Source: Yoonia sp. (lineage in GTDB: Bacteria > Pseudomonadota > Alphaproteobacteria > Rhodobacterales > Rhodobacteraceae). From it: 8,738 nucleotides of DNA. Location: contig JAHDGO010000073.1 in assembly GCA_020627605.1 (NCBI GenBank), positions 1 through 8,738 of the forward strand, written 5' to 3'. The notes under the pieces are model-generated. The model did no database searches. It had not been told where the DNA came from and worked only from the letters and a program-made list of their open reading frames with translations. Positions 1 through 4,712 of this stretch are shown here, piece after piece. Every line of letters starts with the position of its first letter. The stretch's first letter is position 1. Position numbers and translations under genes: made by a program.

Positions 1-147
1 GTCGGCTTCACCGACCGCGGCTGGATGTTTGTGCTGACGGCTGTACTTTGTATTGCGGTCTATATCCGCCACACCGGGAATATCCTGCGGCTGCGCAGGG
101 GCGCAGAAAGCAAGATCGGGGCGAAGTCCAAAAGCGCCGACAGCTGA
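1..147 (+). CDS. plsY: Glycerol-3-phosphate acyltransferase PlsY, C-terminal end (partial)
   Basis: Frame 1 is open from the first base and ends at TGA 145-147, giving the last 48 residues of a protein whose start lies outside the window. The fragment starts with a polar turn, runs through a hydrophobic segment (WMFVLTAVLCIAVYIRH) and ends in a basic tail with HTGNILRLRRGAESKIG. This matches the last membrane helix and the conserved N-I-x-R-L-x-x-G-x-E-x-K-I-G tail of PlsY. PlsY is an inner-membrane enzyme that transfers the acyl group of acyl-phosphate to the sn-1 position of glycerol-3-phosphate, making lysophosphatidate for phospholipids. The catalytic loops are not in view, so the call rests on the tail alone. 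It is convergent with gshA across a 35-nt gap (148-182). That gap has only a weak imperfect stem (162-167 with 179-184) and no T-run, so I see no convincing terminator. Confidence 0.8.
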   Translation, partial: VGFTDRGWMFVLTAVLCIAVYIRHTGNILRLRRGAESKIGAKSKSADS

Positions 148-182
148 CCATAAGCAGCACCGGGCAGACCAGCGCGCCCTGC

Positions 183-1553
183 TCAGTAACTATATTCCGC
201 ATAAATGCGTGACAAATCACCATCCCAGTCGCTGTGATAGCGCCGCAGCAACTCGTCAGCTGGTGTCTCACCGCTTTCGATGGATTCCTTCAGGGCATTC
301 AGGAAATGCGTCTCATCCGGCACCAACCCGCCAGCGCCGGGGCGGGCGCGGGCTTTCAGACCGGCCTCAGAGATCGCGACGACCTCGCGCGCCAGATCAT
401 GCATGTTGATGCCCTCGACCTGCGCCTGCAGCCCATCGACAGAAGCTGCAACGCGCAGCGCGTCGCGCTGTTCAGCACTCCAGCCCTTGCAAAGGTCCCA
501 TGCGGCATCAAGGGCCGTCTGGTCATACATCAACCCGGTCCAGAAAGCCGGAAGCGCACACAGCCTGCGCCACGGCCCGCCATCTGCGCCGCGCATTTCG
601 ATGAATTGCTTGACCCGGGCCTCTGGGAAAACGGTTGTCAGATGGTCCGCCCAATCCGACATCAGCGGCTTTTCCCCCGGCAGCGCAGGCAACTCACCTT
701 TCAGAAAGTCACGGAACGACATGCCCAGCGCATCAATATATTTGCCATCGCGATAGACAAAATACATCGGCACATCGAGGACCCACTCGGTCCATGCCTC
801 AAAGCCGAACCCCTCTTCAAACACGAACGGCAGCATCCCGGTGCGCGCGTCATCCAGCGCCCGCCAGATACGGCTGCGCCATGATTTGTGCCCGTTGATC
901 TGGCCTTCAAAGAAAGGCGAATTGGCAAAAAGCGCCACCGCAACAGGCTGCAACGCCAACGCGACGCGCATCTTCTGGACCATGTCCGCCTCTGATCCGA
1001 AGTCGAGGTTGACCTGCACCGTACAGGTCCGGCGCATCATGGCTGTGCCCATGGTGCCGACCTTTTCCATGTAGTTGTTCATCAGTTTGTACCGTCCCTT
1101 GGGCATCAGCGGCATTTGCGCATGAGTCCATTCAGGGGCTGCCCCGAGGCCGATGAATTTGACACCGATCTCATCGGCAACTGATTTCACCTCGGCCAGA
1201 TGGGTGTTCACCTCGTCACAGGTCTGGTGGATCGTCTCAAGTGGCGCACCTGACAATTCCAGCGCGCCGCCCGGTTCAAGGCTGACGTTGGCACCGTCCT
1301 TGGTCAGGCCGATGATATGCCCGTCCTCTTCCACGCGGTCCCAGCCAAAGCGGCCCTCCAGCCCCTCCAGCACCGCCTTGATAGAGCGGGCGCCATCATA
1401 AGGCAGTGGTTTCAGGCTGTCCTGACAAAAGCCGAATTTCTCATGCTCTGTCCCGATCCGCCAATCGGCCTTGGGCTTGCAGCCCTTGGCCAGCAATTCT
1501 GGCAGTTGGTCATAGCTTTCAATAGGCGCACCGCCGGATTGAGGGACAGACAT
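183..1553 (-). CDS. gshA: Glutamate--cysteine ligase, plant/alphaproteobacterial type (GCS2 family)
   Basis: A 456-residue cytoplasmic enzyme that joins L-glutamate and L-cysteine through the gamma-carboxyl with ATP, the first and usually rate-limiting step of glutathione synthesis. The sequence carries the hallmarks of the plant-type family: GTEHEKFGF (34-42), SLEPGGALELSGAPLETIHQ (91-110), RTCTVQVNLDF (175-185), LALQPVAVALFANSPF (199-214), LDVPMYFVYRDGKY (259-272) and MRGADGGPWRRLCALPAFW (320-338). The length is normal for the bacterial members. C112, C177 and C332 sit in conserved core motifs. The LPxLPGE segment has alanine at 290, where I recall plant enzymes having a cysteine, so the plant thiol switch may not be kept. 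ATG at 1553 begins just before the conserved part; a modest GGAG (1564-1567 on the complement) lies 10 nt upstream. It is the last gene of the leftward rsmE block, 57 nt after its neighbour, and could have its own promoter. Confidence 0.96.
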   Translation of the reverse strand: MSVPQSGGAPIESYDQLPELLAKGCKPKADWRIGTEHEKFGFCQDSLKPLPYDGARSIKAVLEGLEGRFGWDRVEEDGHIIGLTKDGANVSLEPGGALELSGAPLETIHQTCDEVNTHLAEVKSVADEIGVKFIGLGAAPEWTHAQMPLMPKGRYKLMNNYMEKVGTMGTAMMRRTCTVQVNLDFGSEADMVQKMRVALALQPVAVALFANSPFFEGQINGHKSWRSRIWRALDDARTGMLPFVFEEGFGFEAWTEWVLDVPMYFVYRDGKYIDALGMSFRDFLKGELPALPGEKPLMSDWADHLTTVFPEARVKQFIEMRGADGGPWRRLCALPAFWTGLMYDQTALDAAWDLCKGWSAEQRDALRVAASVDGLQAQVEGINMHDLAREVVAISEAGLKARARPGAGGLVPDETHFLNALKESIESGETPADELLRRYHSDWDGDLSRIYAEYSY

Positions 1554-1594
1554 GGGTGCAGCACTCCGCTCTTGCTCAAGGCTTTTTGGTGACC

Positions 1595-1613
1595 TGACAG
1601 GGCCGCGCTGTCA
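1595..1613. repeat. Short inverted repeat overlapping a stop codon before gshA
   Basis: TGACAG (1595-1600) and CTGTCA (1608-1613) form a perfect 6-bp inverted repeat around a 7-base GC-rich loop. On the leftward transcript, the upstream membrane gene's TGA stop (1613-1611) is the first three bases of the stem. After the stem the leftward strand reads CCAAAAAGCC, with no run of T, so it does not fit an intrinsic terminator. It could be a weak RNA hairpin between two cistrons, a protein-binding palindrome ahead of gshA, or chance. The rest of the 57-nt gap (1554-1610) holds only the gshA ribosome-binding region. Confidence 0.3.
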
Positions 1614-2129
1614 ATGCAAGAGCGGCTTGTCCTTGCGCCAGACAGTGACGCGCGCATCAGGTGTGCGCGAAAGCACGTCCAGCACGGCGGTCGTCTTGAT
1701 GTCGGGCAGGCTGGCAAAAACATCAAACAGCGCCTCCGCCCCTGCAGCATTGACCGGAATCGCAATGCGCTGACCGCCGATGCCGGTCAGAATCCAGCTT
1801 GGCTCTGGCTTGCTGCTTGGGTCGATTTCCAGTCTGGTCAAATCTTCGACATCAATGACGCCACCATCCAGTGGCCCAAAATAGGCAAGCCTGCGCTCGC
1901 GCACCTGCACCACGCCGGGGCCATCGCCGCCCTGACGAAACTGTGCGCGCTGCGCCCCGGCGACCGCCCAGCCGATGCCGATGGCAGCAAAGATATAGCC
2001 AAGCCAGCGGTTGATCCCGACGCCCGTGAAAATCCACCACAGGCCCAGCGCCAGCAAGACCCCGGCGATCAGCACCTCGCGCCAGCGCCACAGAATGGCA
2101 CGCACCTCGGGGCGCAGAAACTCAGCCAT
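1611..2129 (-). CDS. Two-helix membrane protein of unknown function
   Basis: I do not recognise this 172-residue protein. After a short basic and aromatic N-terminus come two hydrophobic stretches, about 19-37 (VLIAGVLLALGLWWIFTG) and 43-58 (LGYIFAAIGIGWAVAG), joined by a tight turn GINRW. This predicts a helical hairpin with both ends on the same side, probably cytoplasmic given the R/K-rich flanks. Residues 72-125 look like a small beta-rich domain (VVQVRERRLAYFGPLDG, then RIAIPVN), a pattern reminiscent of membrane-anchored PH-like domains; that is only an impression. ATG 2129-2127 is chosen because in-frame codons upstream lie antisense or out of frame inside the acetyltransferase gene and carry no membrane or domain features. 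Its start overlaps the end of the acetyltransferase gene by 8 nt, suggesting coupled translation. A role linked to gshA or envelope redox is possible by position only. Confidence 0.8.
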   Translation of the reverse strand: MAEFLRPEVRAILWRWREVLIAGVLLALGLWWIFTGVGINRWLGYIFAAIGIGWAVAGAQRAQFRQGGDGPGVVQVRERRLAYFGPLDGGVIDVEDLTRLEIDPSSKPEPSWILTGIGGQRIAIPVNAAGAEALFDVFASLPDIKTTAVLDVLSRTPDARVTVWRKDKPLLH

Positions 2130-2961
2130 AGACGACCTGCGGGTGTTCCCAGACCAAAATCGTGAACGTGCCGCTGCGCTGAAATCCGATGGCCTCATAG
2201 GCTTTGCAGGCCTGCGGGGAAGAGGCAAAGAGGATCGCGTCTTTCGCCCCACTGTCGCGCGCCTCGGCCAGGTGCAGGGCGACGGCACGCCGCGCCAAAC
2301 CGCGCGACCGCTGATCGGGGGGTGTATAAACACCGCCGATCTGCACCGCCTCTGGCAATGTCGCGTTGAACCCTGTCATAGCCACGGGCCTGTCCCCTTC
2401 GTAAAGAACCCGGTGGCTGTAAGCCTCCAGATACCCATCCACATCATGCGCTGCCTGCCGCAGCGGGTCTTCGCCCGGCATCGGCAGCACCTCTTGCAGA
2501 TAGGCAGCTCGCCAGCCGTTGATAAGGGCGCGCGGTGCCTCTGACAGGGGGTGCAGGGAAAAGCCGGTGCAATCCGGCATGCGCAGATCGGCATGGCGCA
2601 ACGCATAAAGCGGCTCTACCTCATCGATGCCACCTGCCGCCGTCAGCCCAAGTGCGCTGCGCAGGGCCGCCACCTGCGCGCCCTCGCCCAGCAAGCCCTT
2701 TACCTTGTATCCGGCCAACACCGCCTTCACGTCCCCCCAAGGGGCGGTCGGGCATTGCGGAAACACCATGCCTTCCTCTGTGATCGGCAAGGCATCGGTG
2801 ATCTGACCGGCCTGCCAGCGCAGATAGAAATGCGTGGCACGCGGATGCCCGCCCTGCATGCCATGGCGGCGCAGGTTCGACAGTGGAAACATCGAGGTCG
2901 CGATATGCTGGCGCAGGAAGGCCTCGATCGCGGGGCGGTCTTCGGGTGTCGCGCGGATCAA
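2122..2961 (-). CDS. GNAT-family N-acetyltransferase
   Basis: A 279-residue protein with a clear C-terminal GNAT acetyl-CoA-binding region. Residues 207-234 hold the beta4-alpha3 segment, with the pyrophosphate-binding signature RSRGLA (218-223, R-x-x-G-x-A). SPQACKAYEAIGFQRSGTF (248-266) is the usual C-terminal A-x-x-x-Y-x-x-x-G-F motif. The first about 130 residues start like another GNAT unit (MIRATPEDRPAIEAFL) but lack an obvious motif A, so this may be a two-domain member with a degenerate N-terminal half. The substrate cannot be told. There is no ATG start. TTG 2961-2959 is preferred because GGGGGA (2968-2973 on the complement) lies 6 nt upstream and because it makes a 4-base TTGA overlap with the rsmE stop. 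TTG at 2967 would add two residues. It lies between rsmE and the membrane gene in a tightly packed leftward operon. Confidence 0.88.
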   Translation of the reverse strand: MIRATPEDRPAIEAFLRQHIATSMFPLSNLRRHGMQGGHPRATHFYLRWQAGQITDALPITEEGMVFPQCPTAPWGDVKAVLAGYKVKGLLGEGAQVAALRSALGLTAAGGIDEVEPLYALRHADLRMPDCTGFSLHPLSEAPRALINGWRAAYLQEVLPMPGEDPLRQAAHDVDGYLEAYSHRVLYEGDRPVAMTGFNATLPEAVQIGGVYTPPDQRSRGLARRAVALHLAEARDSGAKDAILFASSPQACKAYEAIGFQRSGTFTILVWEHPQVVYG

Positions 2962-3680
2962 CCCCAATCCCCCAGCGCCTGCTGCCAGACCGTCAGCGCC
3001 GCAACCGCTGCCGTATCCGCACGCAGGATGCGCGGTCCAAGGCTGACCGGATGCGCAAAAGGCAGGCTGCGCAGGTGATCACGTTCGGCCGGGGAAAAAC
3101 CGCCCTCCGGCCCGATCAGGATCGCCCAAGGGCCCGGCGTGTCAGGCAGGCCGACAGGATCACCGATCAGCGCCTCGTCGCAAAACATCAGCTGCCGCTC
3201 AGCCGGCCAGCCTTTCAGCACCGCCGACAGTTTGGCCAGATCATCCACCGGGGGCACAAAGGTTCCCCCGCATTGCTCTGCCGCCTCGACCGCATGGGCC
3301 TGTAACTTGTCCTGCCGCACGCGGTTGGCACTTTGGGTATAATCCGTCTGCACCGGCATGACCCGCGCCGCACCCATCTCCACCGCCTTTTCCACGATAA
3401 AGGCGGTGCGTTCCTTGCGGATGGGGGCAAAGAGAAACCACAGGTCCGGTGGCGCCTGCAGCGGGGCTGTCTGGGACAGGCACAGCAAAATGCCCCCCTT
3501 CTTGCCGGCCTTCTCGACGCGCGCGTCCCGTTCCCCGTCTGCGCCATTGATCAGCGACAGGACCGCCCCTTCGGCCAGCCGCATGACCCCGAAAAGATAA
3601 TGCGCCTGCTCCCGCGACAGCGGGACCGATTGCCCTTCCCCCAGCGGGTGATCTACATAAAGTCGAACCTTGGATGCCAT
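2958..3680 (-). CDS. rsmE: 16S rRNA (uracil(1498)-N(3))-methyltransferase
   Basis: A 240-residue SPOUT-class methyltransferase that uses S-adenosylmethionine to methylate N3 of U1498 (E. coli numbering) in the decoding region of 16S rRNA in the 30S subunit. An N-terminal PUA-like part (about 1-70, MASKVRLYVDHPLGEGQSV) precedes the SPOUT domain. Diagnostic motifs are KERTAFIVEKAVEMGAARV (89-107), EAAEQCGGTFVP (132-143), ILIGPEGGFSPAE (187-199) and SLGPRILRADTAAVAAL (213-229), the last forming the trefoil-knot cofactor site. The knot has RADTA where E. coli-type proteins have RAETA, a conservative change. Length matches the family. ATG 3680-3678 gives the expected N-terminus; longer in-frame extensions run antisense into ubiA. 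No Shine-Dalgarno is visible upstream (CATAAAGTCCGCCTT), and the divergent ubiA starts 12-30 nt away, so the message may be leaderless or very short-leadered. It heads the leftward operon. Confidence 0.95.
   Translation of the reverse strand: MASKVRLYVDHPLGEGQSVPLSREQAHYLFGVMRLAEGAVLSLINGADGERDARVEKAGKKGGILLCLSQTAPLQAPPDLWFLFAPIRKERTAFIVEKAVEMGAARVMPVQTDYTQSANRVRQDKLQAHAVEAAEQCGGTFVPPVDDLAKLSAVLKGWPAERQLMFCDEALIGDPVGLPDTPGPWAILIGPEGGFSPAERDHLRSLPFAHPVSLGPRILRADTAAVAALTVWQQALGDWG
2968..2973 (-). promoter_or_regulatory. Ribosome binding site deciding the TTG start of the acetyltransferase
   Basis: On the complement this reads GGGGGA, 6 nt before TTG 2961-2959. It lies inside the 3' coding end of rsmE. 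The spacing fits the TTG at 2961 better than the one at 2967, which would touch the purine run. The stop of rsmE (2960-2958) overlaps this TTG, so ribosomes ending on rsmE could restart here. Confidence 0.45.
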
Positions 3681-3710
3681 AAGGCGGACTTTATGACCCG
3701 GAAGGCCGAC
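3681..3710. promoter_or_regulatory. Minimal divergent gap between rsmE and ubiA
   Basis: Only 30 nt (12 nt if ubiA starts at 3693) separate the two divergent start codons. There is no room for two promoters here, so each promoter must lie inside the other gene's 5' coding part. I looked for -35/-10 pairs in 3600-3720 and found nothing close to the TTGACA/TATAAT consensus. GGAAGG at 3700-3705 lies 5 nt before ATG 3711 and is the site that favours this start for ubiA. Confidence 0.4.
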
Positions 3711-4658
3711 ATGCCAGAGCCGACAGGCACCGTTGCCGACGCCCCGCCCGACAATTGGGTAGACCGCTTTGCGCCTGTCGTGACGCGGCCCTATCTGCGG
3801 CTCAGCCGGGCTGACAGGCCAATCGGCACCTGGCTGCTTTACGTGCCTTGCCTTTGGGGGCTGGCGCTGGCGATCCTGGCGACGAACCGCTACGGCAGCC
3901 ACGATCTGTGGACCATTGCGGGCTGTGGGATCGGGGCATTCCTGATGCGCGGCGCGGGCTGCACATGGAACGACATCACCGACCGGCATATCGACGGATC
4001 AGTCGCCCGGACCCGGTCGCGCCCGATCCCGTCAGGACAGGTGAGCGTGCGCGCCGCACTGGTCTGGATGTGCCTGCAAGCCATCCTCGCCTTCTTCATC
4101 CTGATCAGCTTTTACCCGACAGCGATCTTTCTGGGAATCATCGCGCTGGCGCCAGTGGCGATCTACCCTTTCGCAAAAAGGTTCACATGGTGGCCCCAGG
4201 CCTTTCTGGGGCTGGCGTTCAACTGGGGCGCGCTTTTGGGGTGGGCTGCGCATACCAACAGCATCGGGCCCGCGCCGCTGGTCCTTTACTGTGCGGGCAT
4301 CGCATGGACCCTGTTTTACGACACGATCTACGCCCATCAGGACGCAGAGGATGACGCGCTGATCGGCGTGAAATCAACCGCGCGGCTGTTTGGCGAGGAC
4401 TCGCGCAAATGGCTGCGGCTGTTTCTGACACTGACGGTCGTGCTGATGGGGCTGGCGGTACTGCTCGCCGCCTCTGAACGGTCGGTGCTGTCGCTGGTCA
4501 TCGCCATCGGCGGGCCATGGGCGATGGGCTGGCACCTGACGTGGCAGCTGACGAAGTTTGACCCGGACAACACCGATGGGCTTTTGCACATCTTCCGATC
4601 CAACCGGAACGCGGGCCTGATCCCTTTGCCGTTTTTCGCCGTTGCCCTTTTGGTGTAA
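3711..4658 (+). CDS. ubiA: 4-hydroxybenzoate polyprenyltransferase
   Basis: A 315-residue integral membrane prenyltransferase that attaches the polyprenyl tail to 4-hydroxybenzoate, an early committed step of ubiquinone synthesis at the inner membrane. Both aspartate-rich Mg-diphosphate sites are present: NDITDRHID (87-95; N87, D91, D95) and YDTIYAHQDAEDD (203-215 region; D204, D210, D213, D214). Flanking family motifs are LSRADRPIGTWLL (31-43), VARTRSRPIPSG (98-109) and GVKSTARLFG (219-228). Several hydrophobic helices follow, as expected for the eight- to nine-helix UbiA fold. The final part, FDPDNTDGLLHIFRSNRNAGLI, is typical of proteobacterial UbiA. ATG 3711 is chosen for its GGAAGG site 5 nt upstream; ATG 3693 (six residues longer, with AAGGCGG upstream) is a real alternative. 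The in-frame region further upstream is antisense to rsmE. It is divergent from rsmE and followed by the OmpA-family gene on the same strand, 54 nt downstream. Confidence 0.95.
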   Translation: MPEPTGTVADAPPDNWVDRFAPVVTRPYLRLSRADRPIGTWLLYVPCLWGLALAILATNRYGSHDLWTIAGCGIGAFLMRGAGCTWNDITDRHIDGSVARTRSRPIPSGQVSVRAALVWMCLQAILAFFILISFYPTAIFLGIIALAPVAIYPFAKRFTWWPQAFLGLAFNWGALLGWAAHTNSIGPAPLVLYCAGIAWTLFYDTIYAHQDAEDDALIGVKSTARLFGEDSRKWLRLFLTLTVVLMGLAVLLAASERSVLSLVIAIGGPWAMGWHLTWQLTKFDPDNTDGLLHIFRSNRNAGLIPLPFFAVALLV

Positions 4659-4672
4659 TTGAACACCACCAC

Positions 4673-4695
4673 GGCGCCCCCTATGAGGGGGCGTC
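4673..4695 (+). terminator. Strong GC hairpin without U-tract between ubiA and the ompA-like gene
   Basis: GGCGCCCCC (4673-4681) and GGGGGCGTC (4687-4695) form a 9-bp stem with one G-U pair around the loop TATGA. It starts 14 nt after the ubiA stop and ends 17 nt before the ompA-like ATG. It is followed by ACAACACC rather than a run of T, so it is not a standard intrinsic terminator. It could act as a weak terminator, protect the 3' end of a processed ubiA mRNA, or form part of the leader of the OmpA-family message. Confidence 0.45.
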
Positions 4696-4704
4696 ACAAC
4701 ACCC

Positions 4705-4709
4705 GAGGA
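4705..4709 (+). promoter_or_regulatory. Ribosome binding site of the ompA-like gene
   Basis: GAGGA ends 3 nt before ATG 4713. It fixes the start: the in-frame TTG at 4659 would place the stable 4673-4695 hairpin inside the coding region and would bury the signal peptide behind 18 polar residues. Confidence 0.55.
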
Positions 4710-4712
4710 CAC

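Noticed and set aside
148..182. Bidirectional terminator between plsY and gshA
   Set aside because: The best stem (162-167 with 179-184) is short, contains a wobble pair, and has no T-run on either side.
234..884. 216-residue open frame antisense to gshA
   Set aside because: It is opposite strongly conserved gshA codons, has a composition typical of the reverse strand of high-GC genes, and shows no recognisable domain.
2130..2333. In-frame extension of the membrane protein to 240 residues
   Set aside because: It lies in another frame of the acetyltransferase motif A region and has no features of its own.
3630..3659. TTGCCC and TACATA as a ubiA promoter
   Set aside because: Only about half of each hexamer matches consensus and the spacing is 18; this is common by chance.
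3333..3710. In-frame extension of ubiA giving a 441-residue protein
   Set aside because: The first 120 residues are antisense to rsmE, lack UbiA features, and ATG 3693 or 3711 gives the normal family N-terminus with a ribosome site.
3681..3989. In-frame extension of rsmE to 343 residues
   Set aside because: The added part is antisense to ubiA, and MASKVRLYVD is the expected RsmE start.
4659..4712. TTG start for the OmpA-family gene
   Set aside because: It would bury the signal peptide and include the hairpin; ATG 4713 has GAGGA just upstream.
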